NCBI RefSeq assembly: GCF_006439015.1
Contig: NZ_RCZG01000001.1
Location: 124,001 to 188,000, forward strand
Direction of reading: 5' to 3'
From: Mycolicibacterium hodleri
GTDB taxonomy: Bacteria > Actinomycetota > Actinomycetes > Mycobacteriales > Mycobacteriaceae
Length of the DNA stretch: 64,000 nt
This document shows, piece by piece, positions 44,104 to 53,126 of this stretch; within the stretch, counting starts at the first letter, position 1; the number at the start of each line of letters is the position of its first letter. Both the position numbers and the translations under genes were made by a program. The notes under the pieces were generated by a model. The model saw only the letters and a list, made by a program, of their open reading frames with translations, did not search any database and was not told where the DNA came from.

Positions 44104-45084
44104 ATGCCGACACGCAGTGGGGTGAGCAGGCACCAGCTCCGGATCGACGTATCCGATGCGGTTGGCCTGCCCGAAGCTATCGTCGCGGCCACTGTCATCG
44201 TTCCGGCCGACGCCGTAGAGAGCCAAACCCTGGCCGTCGCGTTTCCCGGTGGCGGGTACTCGCGCGGGTACTGGGACATTCAGTGGCACGGGAGCTACAG
44301 CCAGGCGGAGTATCACGTCAGCAGGGGGTGGGTCTTCGCTGCGATCGATCACCTTGGCGTCGGCGAGAGTTCTCTGCCGGACCCGACGCTGTTGTCGTTC
44401 GAGGTAATGGGACGGGCCAACGCCGCGGCATCCCAACACATCGTCTCGGCGCTCAGATCTGGCGAGCTTGCGGATTCACTGGGACCGACAGCGGTTCCGT
44501 TCGTCATCGGGATCGGCCAGTCCATGGGGGGTTGCGTATCGATCGTCGCCCAAGCCCTATACCGACCGTTCGACGCCCTCGCCGTGCTCGGGTATAGCGC
44601 AGCACACACCGTCTTGCCGAGTCCGTCGGGCGGGGTGCACGTCTCGGCAGTGGAACGTGGGAGGACGGACATGGCTGGGATCGTCGATGAAGCCGGACAG
44701 ATCGGCAGTGTCGACGTCTTCTCGTGGAGCTTTCACTTCGACGACGTCGATCCCGCCATCCGTCACAAAGACCTGCGCGGGGGTTTTCCGTTTCGCACAG
44801 ACAGTGTCCCACCGTGGGGCAGTGCCACGATCCCGCCGGCTGCGGCCTCGATGCTTGCCCCCGGCGTCGTGGCGAAAGAGGCGGCGGCTCTGACGGTTCC
44901 GGTCTTCATCGGAGTCGGTGAACGCGACGTGTGCCCGGACGCGCACACCGAACCGGCGTCGTACCCCGGTGCGGATCACGTCACCGTATGCGTCGTCGAT
45001 CGCATGGCGCACATGCACAACTTTGCGAGTTCCCGGAATGTGCTGTGGAACAGGTTGCACCGGTGGGGCGAATCGCTGCGGTGA
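44104..45084 (+). CDS. alpha/beta-hydrolase
   Basis: 326 residues. The nucleophile elbow GIGQSMGGC (Ser in G-x-S-x-G), FPGGGYSRGYWD as oxyanion-type loop, the acid likely in VGERDVCPDAH, and the histidine in RMAHMHNF. No signal peptide. It may hydrolyse an ester or lactone of the pathway run by the divergent Rieske operon. AGTGAGG fits ATG 44104; the ATG at 44098 lies too near this site. Confidence 0.83.
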   Translation: MPTRSGVSRHQLRIDVSDAVGLPEAIVAATVIVPADAVESQTLAVAFPGGGYSRGYWDIQWHGSYSQAEYHVSRGWVFAAIDHLGVGESSLPDPTLLSFEVMGRANAAASQHIVSALRSGELADSLGPTAVPFVIGIGQSMGGCVSIVAQALYRPFDALAVLGYSAAHTVLPSPSGGVHVSAVERGRTDMAGIVDEAGQIGSVDVFSWSFHFDDVDPAIRHKDLRGGFPFRTDSVPPWGSATIPPAAASMLAPGVVAKEAAALTVPVFIGVGERDVCPDAHTEPASYPGADHVTVCVVDRMAHMHNFASSRNVLWNRLHRWGESLR

Positions 45085-45100
45085 ACGAGCCCCGGAAGTT

Positions 45101-46243
45101 CTAGTACCCTAGCTTGCGCCCGATCAGGTCACGCATGATCTCGCTGGTACCGCCGTAGATGCGCTGCACCCGGGCGTCGCGCCACAGCCTGGCAATCTCG
45201 TACTCGTTGATGTAACCGTAGCCTCCGTGCAGTTGCAGGCAACGGTCGATGATCAACCACTGCTGCTCCGTGGCCCAAAGCTTGGCGCCGGCAGCCTCTT
45301 CGGCGGTCAGCTCGCCGGCGTTGACGGCCGTGATGCAGCGGTCGACGTAGATCTGCATGACGTCGAGAAGGACGGACATGTCGGCGATGGCGTGGCGGTT
45401 GACCTGGAACGTGCCGATCGGCTGCCCAAAGGCCTTGCGGTCCAGGGCATATGCCTTCGTAAGGTCCAGCGCCCGCCGGGCCTGGGCGACCGCGTGAATG
45501 GCGATGCCGAGACGTTCCGCGGGAAGGTTGCGCATCAGGTGGTAGAAGCCACGGTTCTCCTCGCCGATGAGGTTGGTTGTGGGAACCCGGACGTCGGTGT
45601 AGGACAGTTCGGCGGTGTCGGCCGAACGCGCTCCGATCTTGTCGAGCTTGCGGCCCTTGGTGAATCCGGGCGTACCCGCCTCGACGGCGATCAGGCTGAC
45701 GCCCTTGTAGCCAGCGGTGGGATCGGTCTTGACGGCCGTCACGACAAGGTCGGCCAGGATCCCGCTGCTGATAAAGGTTTTCGAGCCGTTGATGACGTAG
45801 TCGTCGCCGTCGCGGATCGCGGTGGTCTTGATCGAGGCCAGATCCGAGCCCGCTCCGGGTTCCGACATCGCCACTGCCGCAATGATCTCGCCGGAGACGA
45901 ACCCGGGCAGCCAGCGCTTCCTCTGCTCCTCGGTGGTCATGTGCACCAGATAGGAGGCCATGATGTCGTTTTGCAGTCCGAACCCGACGCCCGCGCTGCC
46001 TGATGCGTAGTACTCCTCGGTCATGATGGCGTTGAACCGGAAGTCGGCGATGTCCTGGCCGCCGAACTCCTCGGGCGCCTCCCACCCGAGCAATCCGGTG
46101 TCACCTGCCTTGAGCCACACCGACCGGTCGGTGATGCCGTCGCGTTCCCACTTCTCCGTGTGCGGTGCGCACTGCTTGTCGAAGAACGCGCGCGCCGTGG
46201 CACGGAACTCGTCGTGCTCGGGTTCGAAGATCTCGCGTTTCAT
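45101..46243 (-). CDS. acyl-CoA dehydrogenase (FadE-type)
   Basis: 380 residues. FAD segments AVAMSEPGAGSDLA and KTFISSG, helix DRKAFGQPIGTFQVNRH, end QRIYGGTSEIMRDLIG. The usual Y-E-G-T glutamate is glycine here (IYGGT). A Glu in RNLPAERLGIA is at the alternative helix-G place and probably acts as base. AAGGAG precedes the ATG; an 81-bp upstream extension without a site is rejected. Divergent from the thioesterase at 46340. Confidence 0.9.
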   Translation of the reverse strand: MKREIFEPEHDEFRATARAFFDKQCAPHTEKWERDGITDRSVWLKAGDTGLLGWEAPEEFGGQDIADFRFNAIMTEEYYASGSAGVGFGLQNDIMASYLVHMTTEEQRKRWLPGFVSGEIIAAVAMSEPGAGSDLASIKTTAIRDGDDYVINGSKTFISSGILADLVVTAVKTDPTAGYKGVSLIAVEAGTPGFTKGRKLDKIGARSADTAELSYTDVRVPTTNLIGEENRGFYHLMRNLPAERLGIAIHAVAQARRALDLTKAYALDRKAFGQPIGTFQVNRHAIADMSVLLDVMQIYVDRCITAVNAGELTAEEAAGAKLWATEQQWLIIDRCLQLHGGYGYINEYEIARLWRDARVQRIYGGTSEIMRDLIGRKLGY

Positions 46244-46283
46244 TTCAGAACTCCTTCGCAGAACTCGCCGATGCTTGCCACCG

Positions 46284-46305
46284 TACAGCGTATAGTTCCG
46301 ACTAT
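46284..46305. promoter_or_regulatory. candidate operator between FadE and thioesterase genes
   Basis: TACAGCGTA (46284-46292) keeps the TAC-N3-GTA spacing of the site at 33281, and is followed by ATAGT-TCCG-ACTAT (46292-46305), a perfect 5-bp inverted repeat. It lies in the 96-bp divergent gap. Weak evidence. Confidence 0.35.
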
Positions 46306-46339
46306 GGAGTGGGCAATCCGACATGGTTGGGGCTAACCG

Positions 46340-46858
46340 ATGACACAGGACGACGCCGATCTACTGGCGTGGATCGGGTCGGACTCCATTGGACGGCCGA
46401 TGAGCGATGGCGGGGTGACGTTGTGCGGCGCGTGCCGCCCGTCTCGCGAATGCCGCCTCGGCGTGGGACGCGAGTGGCTCGCAGATGACGACGTCGCACA
46501 CTTCGAGGTCACCTGCCCGCGCGACCAGGAAGGTGGGCCCAACGTGGCCCACGGTGGGTGGACCGCCGCGACGATGGACGAGATGCTCGGCCACGTGCCG
46601 CTGTTGCACGAACAAATGACCGTGACCGCGACACTGACCGTCAACTTCAAGAAGCCCGTCCCGGTCGAACGCCCCTTGGTCGCGCGCGCGTGGATCGACA
46701 AGATCGACGGCTCCAAGTGGTTCATCTCCGGTGAGCTTCTATTGCTGCCGAGCAGGAGCGTGCTGGCGACGGCCACCGGGATCTGGATCGCCCGCGACCC
46801 ATCGCATTTCGCCCGGCACGAGAAGTGGTTGGCCGAGCAGGGAACTGGGGAGGGCTGA
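46340..46858 (+). CDS. PaaI-type hotdog thioesterase
   Basis: 172 residues. The catalytic pattern of the family, NVAHGGWTAATMDEMLGH (H-G-G then D-E), and the beta segments VTATLTVNFKKPVPVERPL fit a hotdog fold. The N-terminal 35 residues with two cysteines (LCGACRPSREC) are an odd addition that could bind a metal. It probably hydrolyses acyl-CoA. Two bases separate it from the next SDR. Confidence 0.8.
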   Translation: MTQDDADLLAWIGSDSIGRPMSDGGVTLCGACRPSRECRLGVGREWLADDDVAHFEVTCPRDQEGGPNVAHGGWTAATMDEMLGHVPLLHEQMTVTATLTVNFKKPVPVERPLVARAWIDKIDGSKWFISGELLLLPSRSVLATATGIWIARDPSHFARHEKWLAEQGTGEG

Positions 46859-46860
46859 GC

Positions 46861-47679
46861 ATGGGTCTTTTGGAGGGCCGGGTCGCCTTCGTCACCGGTG
46901 CCGCCCGCGGACAGGGGCGCAGTCATGCGGTGCGACTGGCTCGGGAGGGTGCATCGATCATCGGGATCGACATCGCGGCCGACGTGTCGCCGGACAACGG
47001 CTACCCGCCGGCGACCCGGGCCGACCTCGACGAGACCGTCGAATTGGTGAGGGCTGAAGGCCGGGAGATCCTGGCGCGCGCCGTGGACGTCCGGGACTCC
47101 GACGGCATGGCCGCCACCCTGGCCGAAGGTGTGGATGCCTTCGGCGGACGCCTCGACGTGGTGGTGGCCAATGCAGGCATCGTCAGTTGGGGTCGCTTCT
47201 GGGAGATGTCCGACGATCAGTGGCAGACGTTGATCGACGTCAACCTGACTGGAGTCTGGCGGACGTTGAAGGCAGCCGCCCCGCTCATGATCGACGCCGG
47301 CAACGGCGGGTCGATCATCACCATCAGCTCGGTATCGGGCATCAAAGCGCTTCCTGGACAGGCGCATTACAGCGCAGCCAAGCACGGCGTCGTTGGGTTG
47401 ACCAAGACCGCGGCCATCGAACTCGGCGAGTACGGCATCCGGGTCAACTCCATTCACCCGTGGGGTGTCGCCACCCCGATGGCCGCTGAGGACGCGAATA
47501 TGGCCAAGCTGTTCACCGAGCATCCCCACTACGGAATGTCGTTTGCGAGTGCGCTGCCCGGACTTCCCCTGGCCCAACCCGATGACATCTCCGATGGGGT
47601 GGTCTACCTGGCGTCGGACCTATCGCGGGCGGTGACGGGCACACAGCTCACCATCGACATGGGTGCCACGAAGGTGTGA
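46861..47679 (+). CDS. mycofactocin-type SDR oxidoreductase
   Basis: 272 residues. The cofactor region TGAARGQGRSHAVRLA and the inserted loop between IGIDIAAD and DVRD mark the SDR group that keeps its nicotinamide bound and relies on mycofactocin as electron carrier (carveol dehydrogenase-like). Active site [21 protein letters not shown] with Tyr and Lys intact. A damaged copy lies at 30001-30403. A terpene-like or other secondary alcohol is a reasonable guess for the substrate. Confidence 0.86.
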   Translation: MGLLEGRVAFVTGAARGQGRSHAVRLAREGASIIGIDIAADVSPDNGYPPATRADLDETVELVRAEGREILARAVDVRDSDGMAATLAEGVDAFGGRLDVVVANAGIVSWGRFWEMSDDQWQTLIDVNLTGVWRTLKAAAPLMIDAGNGGSIITISSVSGIKALPGQAHYSAAKHGVVGLTKTAAIELGEYGIRVNSIHPWGVATPMAAEDANMAKLFTEHPHYGMSFASALPGLPLAQPDDISDGVVYLASDLSRAVTGTQLTIDMGATKV

Positions 47680-47738
47680 TCGAGTAGGAGATCGGCCGTC
47701 GTTGGCGGCATCTGGGCAACTCAATATGATAGCTTCAA

Positions 47739-47752
47739 CTTTACATGTACAG
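47739..47752. promoter_or_regulatory. regulon palindrome, site 1 (P450 promoter)
   Basis: CTTTACATGTACAG, 34 bp before the P450 start. It matches the shared pattern CTNTACATGTANAG found before four other genes in 47.7-58.7 kb. The TetR at 54542-55147 is the probable binder. Confidence 0.65.
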
Positions 47753-47786
47753 TGTCGGTCGTCACAGTCGTTGGGAGTGAAGGAAC

Positions 47787-48998
47787 ATGGAGCAACTCAC
47801 CCGGTTCGACCCGAGAATCGCGCCCTTCTCGCAATCGGTCAAGGCCATGGCCAATCCGCAGGCGGTCTATTACGACAAGGCGAAGAACGTGCGCGCAGAG
47901 CGCATTGAAGGCGTGGTCCACCTGTACCGGATGGCCGACATCGTCGCGATCAATCGGCACCCCGCGGTCACTGGAACGGGTGGGCGTGGCGGTAGCTTCG
48001 GCAATGACGGCGCCTTGATTCCGCTGGAGATCGACGGCAGCGAGCACAAGAAGTGGCGACGACTCCTCGACCCCATGTTCGCCCCGAAACAGATTGCACG
48101 ACTTGAGGACTCGGTGCGGACCCTTGCGGCGGAACTGATTGACAAGTTCGCTGCGACCGGTAGGGCCGATCTCGCGAAGCAGTTCTGCCTCCCGCTGCCG
48201 TGCCTGACCTTCCTGCGACTGCTTGGTGCGCCGGTGAAGGACCTCGACTTCTTCCTGGAGTTCAAAGACGGCGTGATCCACCCGCAGGGGGAGACGCTCG
48301 AGGAGATGAACGCCAACATGGCTGTCGCGGGCGGAAAGTTGTTGGAGTACTTCGCCAACTTCCTTGCCACCCGCCGCGCGGAGACCGAACCGGCCGACGA
48401 CATCATCGCGCAGCTCCTGCACTCCGAAGTCGAGGGCGAGCCTCTGACCGATCTAGAACTTCTGAACATCCTGTTCCTCTTCATGTTCGCCGGCCTCGAC
48501 ACCGTCACCTCGTCCATGTCGTGCACCTTCGCTTGGTTGGCCCAGCACCCGGAGGAGCGCCGACGTCTGGTCGAGGACAAGTCGCTGATTCCGGCGGCAG
48601 TGGAGGAGATCATGCGCTTCGAGTCGCCAGTCCCCGGCGGCATGAGGTACGCCGATCAAGAGGACATCGACCTGGGTGACGGCCTCGTCATCAACAAAGG
48701 TGAAGCGATGTACCCGCTGTGGGCCGCCGCCAACGTCGACCCCAACGCCTTCGACGATCCGATGACCGTCAACTTCGGGCGGCGCGCCAACCACATCGTG
48801 TTCGCCAGCGGCCTGCACCGCTGTCTGGGATCGCATCTCGCGCGTCTGGAGATGCGACTTGCGGTGGAGGAACTCCTGGCTCGGATCCCCGAGTACTCCA
48901 TCGCCGACGGCGAAGAGCTCGTCTACGACAACATCTCGGTTCGCAATGTGACGTACCTGCCGATCGCCTTCGAACCGCACAACGGAGCATCCGCCTGA
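47787..48998 (+). CDS. cytochrome P450
   Basis: 403 residues, soluble bacterial type. I-helix FAGLDTVTSS, K-helix EEIMRFES (E-x-x-R), and the heme loop FASGLHRCLGSHLARLEM with the ligand at about Cys346. The B-C region with GGRGGSFGNDGAL is somewhat long. It would hydroxylate a hydrophobic substrate; redox partners are not in the window. GAAGGA precedes the ATG. First gene of a unit with the fused CaiB and a FadD gene. Confidence 0.92.
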   Translation: MEQLTRFDPRIAPFSQSVKAMANPQAVYYDKAKNVRAERIEGVVHLYRMADIVAINRHPAVTGTGGRGGSFGNDGALIPLEIDGSEHKKWRRLLDPMFAPKQIARLEDSVRTLAAELIDKFAATGRADLAKQFCLPLPCLTFLRLLGAPVKDLDFFLEFKDGVIHPQGETLEEMNANMAVAGGKLLEYFANFLATRRAETEPADDIIAQLLHSEVEGEPLTDLELLNILFLFMFAGLDTVTSSMSCTFAWLAQHPEERRRLVEDKSLIPAAVEEIMRFESPVPGGMRYADQEDIDLGDGLVINKGEAMYPLWAAANVDPNAFDDPMTVNFGRRANHIVFASGLHRCLGSHLARLEMRLAVEELLARIPEYSIADGEELVYDNISVRNVTYLPIAFEPHNGASA

Positions 48999-49035
48999 GG
49001 GCGGATCACATGCACGACGCCGAGGAGGCACGGAG

Positions 49036-51438
49036 ATGAACCGCATTCTCGAAGGCTTGAACGTGCTCGAGCTCGGCTCGGGCAGCGCCGCCGCCTCGAT
49101 CGCCGGAGTGGTGCTGGCTGACGCCGGGGCCCGGGTCATCAAGGTCGAGCCACCCGACGGGGACCGGTTGCGCACCGAGAATCCCAGCGGCTTCCTGGTG
49201 TGGAACCGCGGCAAGGACAGCCTCATCGCCGATCTGCGAACCGCGGACGGTCAAGAAGAGCTCAGGGAACTCGCCCGCGCCGCCGACGTCGTCATCGAAG
49301 GATTCGCCCCGGGCACCACCGACGGATGGGGCATCGGAGCGGACGCGTTGCGGGCCCTCAACCCGGCCCTGATTCATCTGTCCATCACCGGGTTTGGCAA
49401 GTCCGGTCCCTACTCGGGTCTCAAGGCCTACGACTCCTTGGTGGCCGCGAAGGCCGGACTGTGGGCCCGCGGCAGCTGGGGTCACCGAGACGGCCCGATC
49501 ATGTTCCCGGTCCCGTGGGCCAGCTACGGCGCAGCGATGCAGTCCGTCGCAGGCATCATCGGCGCACTGTTGGTGCGGGAGAAGACCGGTCGGGGACAGG
49601 CGCTCGACTCCACGTTGGTGGCCGGACTCGACCCGATCGACTACTTCGTCTCGACGATCGTGCAGTTGATGGCCAAGAAGGGCGAATCCACCAGCGGGGA
49701 TTCACGTTCCATGACCGGAGCGAGTCGCTTCGGCGTCCTCCTGGCCACGCGTGACGGCCGCTTCATCCAGACCTCGACGATGTTGCCGCATCAGGGCAAG
49801 GCACTCTGCGAGGTCGCAGGCGTCGGTGACGTCGTCGCGAAGGATCCACGCTTCAGCGGCCTGCCGAGCTTCGCCAACCCCGACGACGCCCAGGAGTGGG
49901 AAGACCTCCTGATGGAGGCGTTCCGGGCCGAGGACTTCGACCACTGGCTTCCCTTGCTGCAGGCCAGCCCCGACATCGCGTTCGAGGTCGCGGTGACCAG
50001 CGAGGAGGGGCTCGAGCATCCACAGATCGTGCACAACGGTGACGTGATCGTCGTCGAGGATCTCAATTTGGGGCCAGTGCGCCAGGTCGGCCCGGTCGGG
50101 CACTTCGCCAAGACGCCGATCGTCATCGAGCGGTCAGCGCCTGAGCTCGGTGTAAGCACGGGACCCCTTGTTGCGCATGACTTCCCGAAGGGTGGCGAGG
50201 CAGCTCCGGAGCATCCGTTCGCTGGCATCACCGTGGTCGAGTTCGGCTACTTCTACGCCATGCCGTACGGGACGGCGATGCTGGCGGCGCTGGGCGCCCG
50301 CGTCATCAAGATCGAAGACCGCAACGGAGACCCGCACCGCAACTCGTTCGGTCCCGAGGTCGCCAGCACCAAGACCACGGCGGGCAAGGAGAGCATCTCA
50401 GTCGACCTGCGAACCGCGGAGGGGCGTGCGATCGCGCAGGCGATCATCGCGAAGGCGGACGCCTTCCTGACCGGCTTCCGGTCCGGTGTCGCCGACAAGA
50501 TGGGCCTCGGCTATGACGAGCTCAAGGCGCTGAACCCGCGCCTGCTCTACGTCCATGCGGCCGGGTACGGCACCGACGGGCCGTACGCCCACCGCGCGCT
50601 GTACGCGCAGGCGGCGCAGTCCGTCGCAGGCAGCTTTGGCCGTCAGGTCGGCTACTGGACCGATCCGGCGCAGAGCGAAGGCTTTAGTGTGCTGGAGTTG
50701 CAGGCAGTCGTCATGCCGCACCTCAACCAGCTCGTCGACGGCGACAGCAATGCAGCGCTCGCCGTCCTCGCGGCGCTGTCCCTCGGTCTCTACCACCAGC
50801 AGCGGACGGGGGAGGGCCAGTTCGTCGGTACCTCGATGATCGGCGGCAATGCCTGGGCCTACTCCGACGACTTCTGCAGCTACGAGGGTAAGCCGCCAAC
50901 TCCGTTGTGCGACAGCGACTACTACGGCACAAGTGCGTTGGACCGGCTATACGAAGCCGCCAGTGGCAGCTGGGTGTCGCTGGCGGTGCGCTCCGATGCG
51001 GAGTTCGCGACGTTGCTCGAGACCCTTGGCCTCGATGCCGACGATCGCTTCGTCTCTGCGACAGCACGCGCCGAACACGACGACGAGCTGGTGGACCTGC
51101 TTGGCAAGGCCTTCAAGCAGAAGCCTGCGGCGGAGTGGGAGTCGACCCTGAGCGCGGCCCGGGTGGGTTGTGTTGACGTGAACCTTCTGGGCCAGCCGGT
51201 CTTCACGTCGTTCGACCCGGTCCTGCGGGAAACCGGGTTGACCGTGGCCGTCGAGCACCCGCTCTACGGTGAGATCATTCGCGCCGCGCCGCCGATTGCG
51301 TTCTCCGAGACGCCGGCTCGCGTCGCGCCACCCTGCGTGCGCGGCCAGCACAACAGGTCGATCCTGGCCGAGTTGGGCTACAGCGACGGCGATATCACCA
51401 AGTTCGAGGAGCTCAACGTCATCACTGCCCCGGCCTGA
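49036..51438 (+). CDS. tandem (fused) CaiB/BaiF CoA-transferase
   Basis: 800 residues, two complete family III transferase domains (about 1-385 and 395-800), each starting with a VxELG/VEFGY-type strand and ADAGARVIKVEPPDGD / ALGARVIKIEDRNGD. In the second half VDGDSNAALAV places Asp570 where formyl-CoA transferase has its nucleophile. In the first half the equal place is Ser (about 163, PWASYGAAM), so only one site seems active. Family enzymes are interlocked dimers, so the fusion is a pseudo-dimer. GAGGAGG is upstream. Confidence 0.9.
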   Translation: MNRILEGLNVLELGSGSAAASIAGVVLADAGARVIKVEPPDGDRLRTENPSGFLVWNRGKDSLIADLRTADGQEELRELARAADVVIEGFAPGTTDGWGIGADALRALNPALIHLSITGFGKSGPYSGLKAYDSLVAAKAGLWARGSWGHRDGPIMFPVPWASYGAAMQSVAGIIGALLVREKTGRGQALDSTLVAGLDPIDYFVSTIVQLMAKKGESTSGDSRSMTGASRFGVLLATRDGRFIQTSTMLPHQGKALCEVAGVGDVVAKDPRFSGLPSFANPDDAQEWEDLLMEAFRAEDFDHWLPLLQASPDIAFEVAVTSEEGLEHPQIVHNGDVIVVEDLNLGPVRQVGPVGHFAKTPIVIERSAPELGVSTGPLVAHDFPKGGEAAPEHPFAGITVVEFGYFYAMPYGTAMLAALGARVIKIEDRNGDPHRNSFGPEVASTKTTAGKESISVDLRTAEGRAIAQAIIAKADAFLTGFRSGVADKMGLGYDELKALNPRLLYVHAAGYGTDGPYAHRALYAQAAQSVAGSFGRQVGYWTDPAQSEGFSVLELQAVVMPHLNQLVDGDSNAALAVLAALSLGLYHQQRTGEGQFVGTSMIGGNAWAYSDDFCSYEGKPPTPLCDSDYYGTSALDRLYEAASGSWVSLAVRSDAEFATLLETLGLDADDRFVSATARAEHDDELVDLLGKAFKQKPAAEWESTLSAARVGCVDVNLLGQPVFTSFDPVLRETGLTVAVEHPLYGEIIRAAPPIAFSETPARVAPPCVRGQHNRSILAELGYSDGDITKFEELNVITAPA

Positions 51439-51442
51439 TCGA

Positions 51443-53064
51443 GTGCCCGGCGACGCCGTCAGGGCGAACATTCCGGACGACCTCCGCCGGCGGTATCTCG
51501 ACGAAGGATTCTGGGACGACTCAACTCTGGGTGACCTTCTCACCGGTTACCTGCGAGCCAACCCGCATCAGACGTTGCGGGTGTGGTCGAAGACCGCGCC
51601 GCGGGCGTTGACGTTTCAGCAGCTCGACCTTCTCTCGCGGCGATTCGCTGCAGGCTTGCGGACGCTCGGCGTTCGGTCGGGCGATCGGGTGGTCTACCAA
51701 CTGCCCAACTCGGTGGAGGCGGCTGCGACCTTCCTGGCGCTGACGGCTCTTGGTGCCGTACTGGTTCCGGTGGCCGGGTTCTACAGTCGCAGGGAACTCG
51801 TCGACATCGTCAACACCGTGCAGGCCTCGGTACTCGTCACGACGGCCCGGCATGGCAGCCGGAACTACCTCGAAGAACTCCGCGATTCGCGAGTCGAGAT
51901 GCCGGGGCTGACGACCGTCGTCCTCTGTGGCAGCGCGCCGGTTCCCGACGCGATCGCCTTCGACGATCTGATTGCCGCCGAGCCCGTGAACACCGTCGCC
52001 GACATCAGCCCCGACGACCCCTGCATGTTCGCGTTCACCTCGGGCACCTCCGGCCGGTCGAAAGCGGTTGTGCACACGCACCGCTCGCTCGGGGCTGAGG
52101 TTCGCCTTCATCTGGGGGTGATGGTTCCGCGGGGCGCGACGCCACAGATCATCGCATCGCCGATCGCCCACGCCGCCGGGATGACGATGGGACTTCTGGC
52201 GCCACTTCACCGCGGCGACGCGATCAACTACGTCGACACCTTCGACATCGACTTCATCCTCGACGTCTGCGGACGCGAACGTCTCTCACCAGGCGGTGGG
52301 GCGGCCGTCTTCCTCTCGGCCCTCATCGACCATTCCGCCTTCACGGACGAGATCGCCGAGCGCATGGGCTACGTCGTCCTCGGTGGCTCCATCGTCTCGG
52401 AGGCGTTGGTGGACAAAGCGTCCCGCCGTGGCATCACCGTGCTGCGGTCCTACGGCTCGACCGAGCATCCGACCATCAGCAGCGGCGTGATCTCCGACAG
52501 TGCCGAGCAGCTCCGAATGACGGACGGCAGGGTGCTCCCCGGGGTCGAGGTGATCGTCAAATTGCCCGACGGGACGTCGGCACCGCCGGGCGTCGAAGGC
52601 GAGATTCACAGCCGGGGTCCCGACCGCAGCGCAGGCTATCTCGACGCGCGGGAGAACGTCGGCTCCTTCGACGCGGACGGTTGGTTGGCCACCGGTGACC
52701 TCGGAATCCTCGACACGGCAGGCCATCTCGCGATCACCGGGCGGGCCAAGGACCTCATCACCGCAACGGCTACAACATCTCGCCCGCCGAGGTCGAGAAC
52801 GCCCTGCTGACGTGCGACGGGGTGGCAGAGGTCGCTGTGGTGGGGGTGCCGGACCCGAAGACCGGCGAGCGATCCATCGCCTTCGTCACGGCCAGCGGAC
52901 CCACTGCGCCCACTCTGGCCGACATCACGTCCCATCTGGCCGGAATTGGGATGGCCAAGCCGAAGTGGCCGGAGGAGCTGCGCGTGGTCGACGCGTTTCC
53001 TCGCACCGCGTCGGGCAAGGTGCAGAAGTACCAGTTACGCGACACCCTGCAGTCGCGAGATTGA
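51443..53064 (+). pseudogene. FadD-type acyl-CoA ligase with a single-base deletion near its end
   Basis: Starts at GTG 51443, 4 bp after the CaiB stop. AMP-binding motif FTSGTSGRSKAVVHTH, RSYGSTEHPTIS, and LATGDLGI are intact. At about 52769 one T is missing: the frame GRAKDLI should go on with I-R-NGYNISPAEVEN, which is found in the next frame and runs on through ASGKVQKYQLRD to a TGA at 53062. With the deletion, the encoded protein loses the C-terminal lysine domain. Either a recent pseudogene or an assembly error; otherwise normal (about 540 residues). Confidence 0.88.
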
Positions 53065-53113
53065 AGCCACGCGGGTGGCCACTCGCACGTTCGCAGCGTG
53101 GCTTCAATCTCGC
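53055..53113. terminator. long perfect hairpin between converging genes
   Basis: Arms 53055-53072 and 53096-53113 are perfectly complementary over 18 bp (inner part TTGAAGCCACGC) with a 23-base loop. It includes the stop of the FadD gene and lies 14 bp from the end of the convergent hydratase-like gene, so it can end both transcripts. Confidence 0.75.
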
Positions 53114-53126
53114 TGAGTCGTTTCGC

